From an uncultured Bacilli bacterium (GTDB lineage Bacteria > Bacillota_I > Bacilli_A > RF39 > UBA660), in the NCBI GenBank assembly GCA_934101645.1, contig CAKORX010000004.1, positions 62,001 to 126,000 of the forward strand: a stretch of 64,000 nucleotides of DNA. The letters run 5' to 3'. The first letter of the stretch is position 1, and each line of letters begins with the position of its first letter. The translations under genes and the position numbers were made by a program. The notes below the pieces were generated by a model that searched no databases, was not told where the DNA came from, and was given only the letters and a program-made list of their open reading frames with translations. Below are positions 44,387 to 53,615 of the stretch, one piece after another.

Positions 44387-44857
44387 TCAATGTTTAAATC
44401 TTCTTGCTCTGGAAAAATCTATTTCCAAGGGAGCAAAATCAGCATTTTTATTTTGTGATGGGACAATTTCTTTATCTTCAGTTTTTATTCTACTAAGTTT
44501 TTGTTTTATAATATCAATTTCTTTTGCATTTTTATAAATATCAGCATTATTTTCTTTCATTTCAATGTCTAAAATAAGTAAATTACTTTTATCGATTTCT
44601 TCTTTATGTGTAATATAAATTTCAATTGCTCCAACACAAATTAAATATACAAGCCCATTATAAACAATGCCGTAATTCATTTTAAATAGTAATAGCCCTA
44701 AAAGGGGTACTGAAATACGTAGGATTTTACCAGCTTTAAGTCTTTGCCTTATCTTTGTTCCCTTTTCCCTAAGCTCTTTTTTATAAGATTCAAATCTCTG
44801 TCTTTTATCGGTTAAATAATTAAGATCGGATTTTAATTTTTTTTCATTTTCGTTCAT
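44387..44857 (-). CDS. Coiled-coil membrane protein, unknown (156 aa)
   Basis: Residues 1-45 form a very charged helix (Lys/Arg/Glu), followed by a hydrophobic hairpin (about 47-82, RISVPLLGLLLFKMNYGIVYNGLVYLICVGAIEIYI) and another charged coiled-coil stretch (about 84-125). It looks like a membrane hairpin with both ends in the cytoplasm. RBS AGGTGAAAG precedes ATG. No family recognised. Between it and the 6S promoter lies only a short AT-rich gap. Confidence 0.55.
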   Translation of the reverse strand: MNENEKKLKSDLNYLTDKRQRFESYKKELREKGTKIRQRLKAGKILRISVPLLGLLLFKMNYGIVYNGLVYLICVGAIEIYITHKEEIDKSNLLILDIEMKENNADIYKNAKEIDIIKQKLSRIKTEDKEIVPSQNKNADFAPLEIDFSRARRFKH

Positions 44858-44905
44858 TCTTTCACCTGGAATTATATTATATAATAATTAATATTCTTGT
44901 TCAAT

Positions 44906-44931
44906 AAAAAAACTGACTATTGTTAGTCAGT
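44906..44931 (-). terminator. Terminator of the serpin-herA unit (minus strand)
   Basis: On the minus strand ACTGACTA-acaa-TAGTCAGT followed by TTTTTTT, 10 bases after the HerA-like stop. Confidence 0.85.
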
Positions 44932-44941
44932 AATTATTATT

Positions 44942-46690
44942 TTATCTCCAACATGAAGATACATTACAGTTTGATGAATATGGCATTGGATTTGGCATTT
45001 CCATCTTAACTATCATTGGTATTTTAAAGGCACTACCAAATGATACACAAGTACCTGGTTGAAGTGTTTTTTGTTTTTCAATAATATCAGCACTAATATT
45101 TGGAAGCATCTCAGAAATATATTTAATATCAAGAGGGTGTGTCATTTTAAAGATTAAGAAATTTGAACATTGTGCAATAACGGTATCAGATATTTCTACA
45201 GGTCTTTGAGATATAATATCAAGAATTACACCATATTTTCTACCTTCTTTAGCAATACGATCAAATATATTATATCCAAGCAAGAATGTATCACTATCTT
45301 TTTGAATATATCTATGTGCTTCTTCCAAAAATAAATGAAATGGAATGCTTGCTCTTTTCTCTAATGATTTTGAGTAATCAAATAAGAATTTACACATAAT
45401 TTTTACAATTACTTTTGCATAAACATCATCTACGTCTTCAAGGTTAATATTAATTATTTGTGCCTTTTGTCCATTAAATGATTTTAAATTATCAATAAAT
45501 TCATTATTTGTATAATGTTTGCTACCATCAAAATAATTATTTATTTCACTACCAAGAATAGTGGCAAGTCTAACTTTTAATATAGATGCATCATCAACTA
45601 AAGTATCGTTATGTAAAAATCCTTCGGAAATTAAAGTAAATTCTAGCGCTTTAGAATAGTCTTTTAATGTATAGAAAGCATTTTCATCTGGTTTTACGTT
45701 CTCAATTTCATCATTAATGTGTTTTAAAATATATTCAGTTATTAAAACTGATTCACCAAAATAACCATTAGAATCAATTTCAAAACATTCACTAAATGAT
45801 CTTGTGTATCCAAGTCCCTGAATAGTAGAATCAAAATTAAATTCTGGTGTATGACAAGTTTCTACAATTGTAAATATTTCATTTTTCTTTTGGGCAGTTG
45901 TTTCACTACTAAATAATACCGCTAAAAGTGCTTTTGCAATTAAATGATTCTTATACTTTCTAGATTCTGAAGAATCAACTGCAAAAATTTTAGCAAGTTT
46001 TAAAGTTCTTTCAAGTATAGGAAGTTGTGTGTGCTTGCTTGCCTGAAGTAATAATGCATAATCATCAAGTTTTAATAAATTAACTGGTATTTTTAAAGGA
46101 ACATCACTTGGTTCCTTTGGATTTGTTGTAATAAATTTATAATTATATTCAGCATTAATTTTATTTATTGAACTAAATGCATTTTTATATTCACCATAAG
46201 CATCAAATATAAACATATTAGCATTAGTTACTTTTGTGTGTTCATTTAAAAATATGTTTTGAACCATTCTTGAAACACCACATGATTTACCTGAACCAGT
46301 GTTACCAAAAATAGCTAAATGATTTGAAAACAAATCATTTATATTTGGACATACAGTAAAATTTTTATAAATTGCGCTTTGCCCCAAAACGAAACTATTT
46401 TCATTATATGTTCCTACCAAAGCAAGAAGTTCCTCACCATTAATTATTCTTATATTCGAAGATAAAAGAGGTTTTCTTAGTACACCATTTAAAAATCTAT
46501 TTCCTTGATACTCTCCTAAAAATCTAATTTTAATTTGATCAGCATTAATTTCAGTAATTTCTCCTAAAATTCTTTCTCCATTACTTTCAAATATTACATG
46601 TAAGTTCATTAAATCAGCAGTAGCATTACCTCCAGTTAAATTCTGAACGTATGCCATACTATCACTTATATAAAGTATTTTACCAAACAT
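44942..46690 (-). CDS. HerA-like DNA translocase/ATPase (DUF87)
   Basis: A 582-residue protein. The N-terminal beta barrel (HAS-barrel type) covers about 1-95, with Walker A FGNTGSGKSCGVSRM at 128-142. Walker B and the arginine-finger region come near 455 (FHLFLEEAHRYIQ), then KEGRKYGVILDIISQRP, the HerA/FtsK-type RecA signature. The C-terminal AQCSNFLIFKMTHPLDI is typical of DUF87 proteins. HerA works with the NurA nuclease in archaea, and bacterial relatives occur in defence systems or stand-alone; no nurA-like nuclease is adjacent. A serpin gene lies 14 bases upstream in the same unit. The role is open. Confidence 0.85.
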   Translation of the reverse strand: MFGKILYISDSMAYVQNLTGGNATADLMNLHVIFESNGERILGEITEINADQIKIRFLGEYQGNRFLNGVLRKPLLSSNIRIINGEELLALVGTYNENSFVLGQSAIYKNFTVCPNINDLFSNHLAIFGNTGSGKSCGVSRMVQNIFLNEHTKVTNANMFIFDAYGEYKNAFSSINKINAEYNYKFITTNPKEPSDVPLKIPVNLLKLDDYALLLQASKHTQLPILERTLKLAKIFAVDSSESRKYKNHLIAKALLAVLFSSETTAQKKNEIFTIVETCHTPEFNFDSTIQGLGYTRSFSECFEIDSNGYFGESVLITEYILKHINDEIENVKPDENAFYTLKDYSKALEFTLISEGFLHNDTLVDDASILKVRLATILGSEINNYFDGSKHYTNNEFIDNLKSFNGQKAQIININLEDVDDVYAKVIVKIMCKFLFDYSKSLEKRASIPFHLFLEEAHRYIQKDSDTFLLGYNIFDRIAKEGRKYGVILDIISQRPVEISDTVIAQCSNFLIFKMTHPLDIKYISEMLPNISADIIEKQKTLQPGTCVSFGSAFKIPMIVKMEMPNPMPYSSNCNVSSCWR

Positions 46691-46704
46691 TTTTTTACAC
46701 CCTC

Positions 46705-47889
46705 TTATTCTTCACAAATATTATTATTTTCATCATATATTGTTGGTTTATTTACTACACCAATAAAATATATATTATCACTATTTTTTTCTTTAATTAT
46801 ATAAACAAATGGTTTATTAAAGTTTACTTCGTAGGAAGTTACTCCTGCAGGAGAATTTTTATCAAATGTTGCACCGGACGCAGCAGCTGCTTTTGTACCA
46901 GTCTCCATAAAATCTATATATGTTTTTTGTTTTATTACACTTACATATATGCCATTTGATATACCAGATAAATCGGCTTTATCCTCGGAGAATAAATCGT
47001 TTATTCCCATCTTATTTAAGATTTTCTTTAAATAATCTACATCATAATCATATTTAAATCTAGGGATACTTATAAAAGCTGAATCATTAGTTCTAGATTT
47101 TTTTAAAACATCATTACTTAAATTATCAATTACTTCATTTACATTATTTTTAGGAAGCAAGCCAATAAATTCAAATTGAGTTTCATCCTCTAAAGACTCA
47201 TAAGTTTTAACAAATCCAGTAAAATAATCACTTTCAAGATAATCTTCTGTAGAATGCATCATATATACATTTTCTTTTTCATTAAATAATTCCATAGTGG
47301 TACTATTACAATTAAAAGGTTCTTCCCATTTTAAATTTATTGCAATAGCATTTACTAAGGCCATTATTGTATTTGGCGTAATATCACTATCATCAAATAA
47401 TTTATCTATCATATCGTATGTTTTTTCTTTTACCCAATTATTGATGTTTGCAGCACCATTAAAATCATCATACATAATATCACTACGATAGTTAATTTTA
47501 AGTCCGCCAACATATTCTTTATTAATAGCATCTTTATAACCATTTTTAATCCAAATGCTATTAGCCATTGATACTTTTTCATCTGTATTAATAAGTGGTG
47601 TCAAATTATAATTATTTAATACTAGTTCTAACTCTTTTAAAGTATTTCCTTTTGCTCCAGATTTAATCATAGAAAGTAAATAAGCAATTGAAACTGGACT
47701 TACAAGACTATTATCATCATTTAATAAACTTTCTTTAGAAAAATTATAATCAAACAAGTTATTAGTCTTTTCTGAAATATGGGAATTAGGGTTATTGCTT
47801 TTACGTTTATTAACAATATAGCCAGTTAATAAAAATATTGAACAAATAAGTAAAGACCCAATTACAAATAACATACCTTTTCTTTTCAT
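46705..47889 (-). CDS. Membrane-anchored serpin (serine protease inhibitor)
   Basis: A 394-residue protein from ATG 47889; an ATG 12 bases upstream abuts the RBS and is rejected. An N-terminal membrane helix (about 6-24) precedes a full serpin fold: SPVSIAYLLSMIKSGAKGNT, NSIWIK, INNWVKEKTYDMIDKLF, NAIAINLKWEEPF, and the reactive-loop hinge ETGTKAAAASGATF followed by FNKPFVYIIKE. The small-residue hinge (Gly-Thr-Lys-Ala-Ala-Ala-Ala) means it should be an inhibitory serpin. The cleavage site lies in FDKNSPAGV but cannot be fixed. The anchor places it outside the cell, where host gut proteases are possible targets. Confidence 0.92.
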   Translation of the reverse strand: MKRKGMLFVIGSLLICSIFLLTGYIVNKRKSNNPNSHISEKTNNLFDYNFSKESLLNDDNSLVSPVSIAYLLSMIKSGAKGNTLKELELVLNNYNLTPLINTDEKVSMANSIWIKNGYKDAINKEYVGGLKINYRSDIMYDDFNGAANINNWVKEKTYDMIDKLFDDSDITPNTIMALVNAIAINLKWEEPFNCNSTTMELFNEKENVYMMHSTEDYLESDYFTGFVKTYESLEDETQFEFIGLLPKNNVNEVIDNLSNDVLKKSRTNDSAFISIPRFKYDYDVDYLKKILNKMGINDLFSEDKADLSGISNGIYVSVIKQKTYIDFMETGTKAAAASGATFDKNSPAGVTSYEVNFNKPFVYIIKEKNSDNIYFIGVVNKPTIYDENNNICEE

Positions 47890-47959
47890 AAATTCTAACA
47901 TCCTACTTTCTATTAAATAATATCATATTTTATTTTTAAAAACAATTCAAAAATCATAA

Positions 47960-47994
47960 TAAAAAGGTAAAACCAATAATTATTTGATTTTACC
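47960..47994 (-). terminator. Terminator after the DUF6020-like gene (minus strand)
   Basis: On the minus strand GGTAAAA (complement of 47988-47994) pairs with TTTTACC (complement of 47966-47972), then TTTTT; the stem overlaps the end of the gene. Confidence 0.65.
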
Positions 47995-49560
47995 TTTTTT
48001 AAATACTAAAGCCATATAAATTGGCCATCCCACTATTATTGGATACATATATCTAACATATGCATTAACTGGTGATACAAAGCAAAATGCAAGAGTTATT
48101 ATAAGCGGCATTGCCAAAACAATTTTATCATATCTTTTCTTGTATAATGCATAGCCCATAAGTATAATAAGAACCCATGTATATGTTCCAACGTTAAATA
48201 ATAAATCAATAACTTTTAAATCTCTAATTTCGTTAATTGCACCCTTAACAAATGATCTTGCAGGTTTTAGTGATTTTATATAATAAAAATCAAAATAGCC
48301 AGTGTTTACTTTAGTATTATAAACCATTTCAAATTGTGCAAGACCATCTTTATATTCCTTCTTCGGAGGATAAAAATATCCATAGTAATTTTCTAAGAAA
48401 GCATCAACATATACTTTGGGATGTTTTAAAAACATCTTGAACCATAAAACAAAATATTCTTTTAAAGTACTTCCTTTAGCGTTAAATGAAAATTTAATCG
48501 GATCAGAAAGTTCTGCATCATATTTTCTTTGAATAGTACCAATATCCATATGAAATACTGATTCAATAAATTCTTTTTCATCTGTAGTAAGTTCATATTT
48601 AGTGACATATCTAGCAGTTTGCTGAATTGGCACTGAAAGCATTTCTCGATTATTTCCTTGTGAAATGCCACATAATTTAAGAGTTACATTATAACAGGTT
48701 TGAAATAATACCACTATTAAACAAAATTTTAATAAAACTTTTCTTGCATTTTTATTAAAAATCGCAGCAATTATAAACGAAAGTAAAACAACATATATGC
48801 CATTATTTCTAAATAACATTAATAAAAGTGAAAATATTATTAACCAAATTTTATTTTTCTTGCTTTGATCATAATATAATTTGATATAAAAGATAAAGAA
48901 AAAAATAAATATCAAATAATAATATGTGTCTTTTACAAGAGTATATGCATTAATATACCAGATTGGGCATATTAAAAAGAAAATAAATGTTGTTACTATT
49001 AAATATTTTGGAGCCTTAAGTTCCCTTAGAAAAAATAACATATACGAAAAAGTAAATGCTGAAAAAATATACTGAGGAAATGTAAATAAGAAAACGCCAA
49101 AATTATCGTTAATTAAAAATCTACCGATTTTCATGCTTATTCCCATTAATATCGTAGGAAATACTGGATGATGATTTGACCATGGAAATATATTATAAAA
49201 ATAGCCTATCTGTTTTAATCCATCCCAATGTACTGGTCCCGGATAATAAATAATTAATATAGGAATTCCTACAATAAGAAAAATTAAAAATGGAATTAAA
49301 ATTGGTCTTTTTTCAAAAATAAATTCATATATTTTTGAGTTTTTAGATTTCTTTTCTTTTTTATCAAAAAATTCGTATAACCAAACAAGTAATTTGTAAA
49401 ATATAATAAAAAATATTGCAAAAAATGCTATTGTTTTAAGACTATTAAATCCTTTGAATAAATAATTAATTTTACCAGTTTTATTGATAGAATAACCCAT
49501 TAATAAAAATAAAGAAAATAATATACTAATTAATATAATTGTTTTTGATCTTTTTTTCAT
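47980..49560 (-). CDS. Polytopic membrane protein, DUF6020/glycosyltransferase-like
   Basis: A 526-residue protein from ATG 49560 with RBS GGTAGGTG. About 11-12 hydrophobic segments are seen, with an outside loop carrying YYPGPVHWDGLKQIGYFYNIFPWSNHHPVFPTILMG near 110-150. This Asp and the HHP resemble the first-loop catalytic layout of GT-C/PMT-like enzymes and of DUF6020 proteins. A soluble loop (about 315-420) and a final GTYTW...PVNAYVRYMYP segment follow. It probably transfers sugars or other groups to envelope polymers; the substrate is unknown. Confidence 0.65.
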   Translation of the reverse strand: MKKRSKTIILISILFSLFLLMGYSINKTGKINYLFKGFNSLKTIAFFAIFFIIFYKLLVWLYEFFDKKEKKSKNSKIYEFIFEKRPILIPFLIFLIVGIPILIIYYPGPVHWDGLKQIGYFYNIFPWSNHHPVFPTILMGISMKIGRFLINDNFGVFLFTFPQYIFSAFTFSYMLFFLRELKAPKYLIVTTFIFFLICPIWYINAYTLVKDTYYYLIFIFFFIFYIKLYYDQSKKNKIWLIIFSLLLMLFRNNGIYVVLLSFIIAAIFNKNARKVLLKFCLIVVLFQTCYNVTLKLCGISQGNNREMLSVPIQQTARYVTKYELTTDEKEFIESVFHMDIGTIQRKYDAELSDPIKFSFNAKGSTLKEYFVLWFKMFLKHPKVYVDAFLENYYGYFYPPKKEYKDGLAQFEMVYNTKVNTGYFDFYYIKSLKPARSFVKGAINEIRDLKVIDLLFNVGTYTWVLIILMGYALYKKRYDKIVLAMPLIITLAFCFVSPVNAYVRYMYPIIVGWPIYMALVFKKGKIK

Positions 49561-49647
49561 ACTAACACCTACCAAAATTTTAACATTGTAATTAGACTTT
49601 TACAATATAAATACATTTATTTTACAATAAAAAAGGCAAAAGGTCAT

Positions 49648-51738
49648 TTACCAAGAACCTCCGCCTCCACCACCAGAGCCGCCTCCGGAAGAACCACCAC
49701 CAGAGGAACTGCTTGAACTCGATGAACTACTGCTTCCAGAGCTATAACTGCTGCTTATTGGTTTATTTGTCATTGCTTTTGAAACACTATTCATTGTACT
49801 ATGCATTAATGTATTTATCGAAGAATTATCAAAAGGACTTGAACCATTATACCAATCTGGTGCTTTAAGTGTAATATATTCAAATTTCTTTATCCATTTG
49901 TCAGAAATACCAAATACATAAGTATACGGTAAAATATCATAAAAATAATTAGGATTTTCTTCTACTAAAGCATTTAATTTATCTTTTTCAACCGTTTCTA
50001 AAAAGTTCTTAAACCCTTTAATTTTACCATAAAGAGCATTTCCAAGTTCAGTCCTTTTCCTAAAGTTTTTTCTAAACCAACAAATTATAATTACAGAAAT
50101 TATGCCAATAGCATAGCTTACTAAATATATGTTACTATTTTTAAGATATGGCAATATGGTAAAGGCCCATGGTAAGCCACCTAATAAAGTGCAAAATAAA
50201 ATACCAGATATTTTAGATTTAAAAGAGTTTTCATTAAATAAAATATGTAAAGCAAATGCAAAAGCAATTCCCGGATACACTAAAAAGACAGCTGCATTTT
50301 GTGGATCTCCTACCTCTATTACAGGTATAACATTAATTATTACAAATATTAAAATTTCAAACATTTGCATTATTTTTTTTGATTTTTCTGATTTTTTATC
50401 AAAATATAAATCATGACATTTATCTTTTACATCTTTTACTATACTTTCATTTGTTTTATAAAATTCATTATAAAGCATTTTATCTGTTACATATGATCTA
50501 TCATATTTAAATAAACCATTTAAAAATTTTTCTTCAAATAAATTTGTTCCATCATAGTCTTTAAGTTTTTTTATAACGAATTTATTTTTGGAATTAGTGT
50601 TTACATTTTTCGAAGAAACACCATATTTTTCATAATCTATAGGAGTATCAATATTATTATAAATATCAAGCATATTTTCATAATATTTAATTTTCTTTGA
50701 GTTAGGATTACTTTTCTTTTCAAGCACAATTTTATTCTGAAGTTCATTTATTTTTTTATTAGCATTTTTTCTTGCATCACTATTTAAAGGAACTTTTTTA
50801 GCATTAACTTCAATATTATCATCAACAATTTCTATATATCCTTTATTTGCCAAATATATTAATAATGATGTTACATCTTTATCTTTAACTTCTCCATTAT
50901 AAATATAAGCGATTTCTAAACTATTAAGCCCTTCAGGTGGATAAAATTCTACGGTTTCTATTATATGTTTGTTTTTTCCATAAACTTTCCAAAAAATAAA
51001 ACTTATAAATAGTAATACTACCGGAAATAAAAGCGTAAATAACTCATATAAATTAATATTACTATGAGCATTTACAAAATACCCTTCAGGAAGTTCTAAA
51101 CGAATTGTTAAGCCTGAATTTGCATTTAAAGTTTTTGTGTAAGAACCCGAAATAGTATTTCCAGAAACATTATAAACTACATTACTACTATCCGTAGAAC
51201 CTTTATAGCCACTAGAAAAACCGATTTTAGATTTATCAAATTCTTTTGGCATTGTAATAGTAAAAGTTATATTTGAAATACTTGTATCCCATTCATTACC
51301 AATTATATTAAAATATAATTCATCATATTTTTTCGATTTATCTTTGCCTAAATCATATAAATAACTAATTTCATAATATTTAAGACCAGATACGAGCGTA
51401 TCTTCATCGCCAATTCGAATTTGTTTATAGCCATTAGTAATTGATACATTACTCTTATTATTTACTTTTATATTACTAATTTTTGCTCGCACTTTTGAAC
51501 TGGTTCCATCAAGTCTTTTAACATTATTATATATAGGAATTTTTCTATATATACCATGTTTTGGGGTTGTAAAATACGCACCGATTTTTTCGGTAATATT
51601 AAGCGTATTATTTTCATTAACAATAATATTCACATCGTAACTTGTAATGGTATACTCACTATTTGCATTGGTGATTGTAGGAAAAAGTAGAATAAAGAAA
51701 ATAAAAAATAATCTAAGCTTACTTACTAATTTCATCAT
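49648..51738 (-). CDS. DUF2207 membrane protein with Gly/Ser-rich tail (second copy)
   Basis: A 696-residue protein with a signal peptide to about residue 25 (TNANSEY). The extracytoplasmic DUF2207 beta domain covers about 27-225 (VNENNTLNITEKIGAYF, HGIYRKIPI), with one membrane helix near 232-252. A cytoplasmic region is interrupted by a cluster of about four membrane segments (about 455-560) and then ends in a Ser/Gly-rich tail finishing GGGSW. The segment GKIKGFKNFLETVEKDKL... PNYFYDILPY is shared with the partial protein at 63299-64000. It directly follows lemA (9-base gap). Confidence 0.85.
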   Translation of the reverse strand: MMKLVSKLRLFFIFFILLFPTITNANSEYTITSYDVNIIVNENNTLNITEKIGAYFTTPKHGIYRKIPIYNNVKRLDGTSSKVRAKISNIKVNNKSNVSITNGYKQIRIGDEDTLVSGLKYYEISYLYDLGKDKSKKYDELYFNIIGNEWDTSISNITFTITMPKEFDKSKIGFSSGYKGSTDSSNVVYNVSGNTISGSYTKTLNANSGLTIRLELPEGYFVNAHSNINLYELFTLLFPVVLLFISFIFWKVYGKNKHIIETVEFYPPEGLNSLEIAYIYNGEVKDKDVTSLLIYLANKGYIEIVDDNIEVNAKKVPLNSDARKNANKKINELQNKIVLEKKSNPNSKKIKYYENMLDIYNNIDTPIDYEKYGVSSKNVNTNSKNKFVIKKLKDYDGTNLFEEKFLNGLFKYDRSYVTDKMLYNEFYKTNESIVKDVKDKCHDLYFDKKSEKSKKIMQMFEILIFVIINVIPVIEVGDPQNAAVFLVYPGIAFAFALHILFNENSFKSKISGILFCTLLGGLPWAFTILPYLKNSNIYLVSYAIGIISVIIICWFRKNFRKRTELGNALYGKIKGFKNFLETVEKDKLNALVEENPNYFYDILPYTYVFGISDKWIKKFEYITLKAPDWYNGSSPFDNSSINTLMHSTMNSVSKAMTNKPISSSYSSGSSSSSSSSSSSGGGSSGGGSGGGGGGSW

Positions 51739-51747
51739 AAATAAGTC

Positions 51748-52296
51748 CTATAATTCTACCTTAATATTTTTTCTTTCATAGTCTTTAATTTCAAACATGC
51801 TTTTCTTTTTAAAATGAAATAAATTAGCAATAATATTACTTGGAAACATCTCAACTTTATTATTGAAAATACGTACTACTCCATTATAGTATTTTCTTGA
51901 ATTTGCTATTTCATCCTCAACTTGAGTAAGCTGTTTACTTAAGTTTTTAAAGTTATCACTTGCTTTTAAATCAGGATAATTTTCTGCTAAAGCCATCACT
52001 TTACTTATCTTATTTGCAAGTTTATTATTAAGATCAATTTTTTCTTCATCGCTTAAATTATCATAGCTGCCATTTCTTAAATTTATTACGCTTTCTAAAG
52101 TATCTTTTTCATGTTTTGCATAACCTTTTACGGTTTCTACTAAATTAGGAATTAAATCCCATCTTTTTTTTAAATAAACATCCATCGTTGAAAATGCTTC
52201 TACAACTTTATTATTTAAATTAACTAAATTATTGTATGTAATAAAACTAAATAATAAAATAAAAGCCACTAATGCTATAATTATATATAGCCACAT
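51748..52296 (-). CDS. LemA family protein (second copy)
   Basis: A 182-residue protein with an N-terminal membrane helix (about 3-22), then the LemA bundle with YLKKRWDLIPNLVETVKGYAKHEKDTLESVINLR and NNKVEMFPSNIIANLFHFKKKSMFE. It is clearly paralogous to the protein at 21998-22552. RBS AGGAGTG and an extended -10 TGTTATAAT lie upstream. It leads a two-gene unit with the DUF2207 gene and, unlike the first pair, no terminator lies between them. Confidence 0.92.
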   Translation of the reverse strand: MWLYIIIALVAFILLFSFITYNNLVNLNNKVVEAFSTMDVYLKKRWDLIPNLVETVKGYAKHEKDTLESVINLRNGSYDNLSDEEKIDLNNKLANKISKVMALAENYPDLKASDNFKNLSKQLTQVEDEIANSRKYYNGVVRIFNNKVEMFPSNIIANLFHFKKKSMFEIKDYERKNIKVEL

Positions 52297-52498
52297 AATA
52301 ACACACTCCTTCTATGGTAAATTATAACACGTTAAACACTTAGTAGTAAATTAATATATTAAAATTCACATAATAAATTTAATATAGTTTCTTTTAAGGC
52401 ATATTCAGTTAATTTTCTTTTTTAAATTTGGTTTTAATTAATATTGAATCTGGCACTAAATAAAGCTTTTCAAGTTTTTAATAATAAATATAAGAACC

Positions 52499-53197
52499 TT
52501 ATTCATTTAAATTTTTATTTATCACTAAAAATAAGCCAATACCTATAAAAAAAATACTAAATATTTGATTTATTGATATAAAGACATTTGCATGGTTAAT
52601 TCTTAAATAATCTAATAAAAACTTTGAAATTCCGCAGCAGACAAGAGTCCATCCAGCATTTACTCTATTTAATTTTTTATTTCTTATCCAAAAATATATT
52701 AAAATAAATACTATAGTTTCAAGAATTTGAACTGGAAAAAGTTTAACTCCTGCGGGTGCAAAATAAGAATAATTATATGAAATATTAAAAGGGCCATTAT
52801 ACTTAATTCCATAGCAACATCCAGTTAAAAAACATCCTATTTTGCCAGTAGCATACATAATGGGAACTGAAGGCAAAACGCAGTAAAATAACTTATTAAA
52901 ACTTTTTTTGTACTGCCTTGAAAAAATTAACAACATAATCACTATCCCAATTAAGGCTCCATAAGAAGAAAATCCCACTTTTAATAAATCAAATACACCA
53001 TTATATTTATAATAGTTAGTAAAAAAAGTAAAGTATTTTGCTCCAAAAATAGAACCTAAAAATATATATATCAGTAATCCAATTGTTTCATCTTTTGTTA
53101 AATTTATTTGTTTTGTATTTTTATAAATAACCTCTAATCCTATAATAAATGAACTAATGATAAAAATGCCATATAAAGGTAATTTCGTATTAAACAT
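52499..53197 (-). CDS. Lgt-like membrane protein (diverged diacylglyceryl transferase homologue)
   Basis: A 232-residue protein. I start at ATG 53197 (MFNTKLPLYG), which follows the upstream stop with almost no gap; a longer frame overlaps that gene by 41 bases. About seven membrane segments are seen. SYGALIGIVIMLLI and KIGCFLTGCCYGIKYNGP resemble the Lgt fold, but the classic G-N-F-N-G-E type segment is replaced by GCFLTGCCYG and the canonical HGGL is SYGAL. I infer a diverged Lgt-family protein, probably not the housekeeping lipoprotein transferase. It forms an operon with two zinc-ribbon proteins. Confidence 0.7.
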   Translation of the reverse strand: MFNTKLPLYGIFIISSFIIGLEVIYKNTKQINLTKDETIGLLIYIFLGSIFGAKYFTFFTNYYKYNGVFDLLKVGFSSYGALIGIVIMLLIFSRQYKKSFNKLFYCVLPSVPIMYATGKIGCFLTGCCYGIKYNGPFNISYNYSYFAPAGVKLFPVQILETIVFILIYFWIRNKKLNRVNAGWTLVCCGISKFLLDYLRINHANVFISINQIFSIFFIGIGLFLVINKNLNE

Positions 53198-53198
53198 C

Positions 53199-53615
53199 TT
53201 AGTAATAGTCCCTATTAAAAATGCTACCACAAGTTGCAAATAAAAATATAATCCAAATTATACTTATTATAATAATTCCAATTAATATACCAAATAATAC
53301 CCTAATTATAATACTTTTATTTAATGTAATTCTTGCATATACTAAAGTTATAACTGACCCTAAAAGAAATAATGATGAAGTATTGCTAACAAAATTATTA
53401 TTTTTTGATATATTTAAGTGTGCCACTAAATAAGCAATGGCATATAATGAAAATATTATAATTACATATATAGTTTCTTTCCTTTTAAATTCTTTTATTT
53501 CTAGTTTTTTTTGTTTAACATCTATCCTTTTCTCAAAAACTTTTGCATGACATTTAGGACACTGTTTATCATTAGAATTTAACTTTTCTCCACAATTTCT
53601 ACAATAATTATTCAT
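53199..53615 (-). CDS. Zinc-ribbon membrane protein (138 aa)
   Basis: The N-terminus is a double CxxC zinc ribbon (CRNCGEKLNSNDKQCPKCH at residues 5-23), followed by a basic linker and three hydrophobic helices (about 50-67, 78-96 and 105-130). The start overlaps the upstream gene by 8 bases, and the stop is adjacent to the Lgt-like start, so all three are one translation unit. Small zinc-ribbon membrane proteins of this build are common in Firmicutes and uncharacterised. Confidence 0.75.
   Translation of the reverse strand: MNNYCRNCGEKLNSNDKQCPKCHAKVFEKRIDVKQKKLEIKEFKRKETIYVIIIFSLYAIAYLVAHLNISKNNNFVSNTSSLFLLGSVITLVYARITLNKSIIIRVLFGILIGIIIISIIWIIFLFATCGSIFNRDYY

Noticed and set aside
46651..46959. 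102-codon plus-strand frame over the herA/serpin junction
   Set aside because: It is antisense to two well-supported genes and is composed of low-complexity Ile/Tyr/Phe; shadow.
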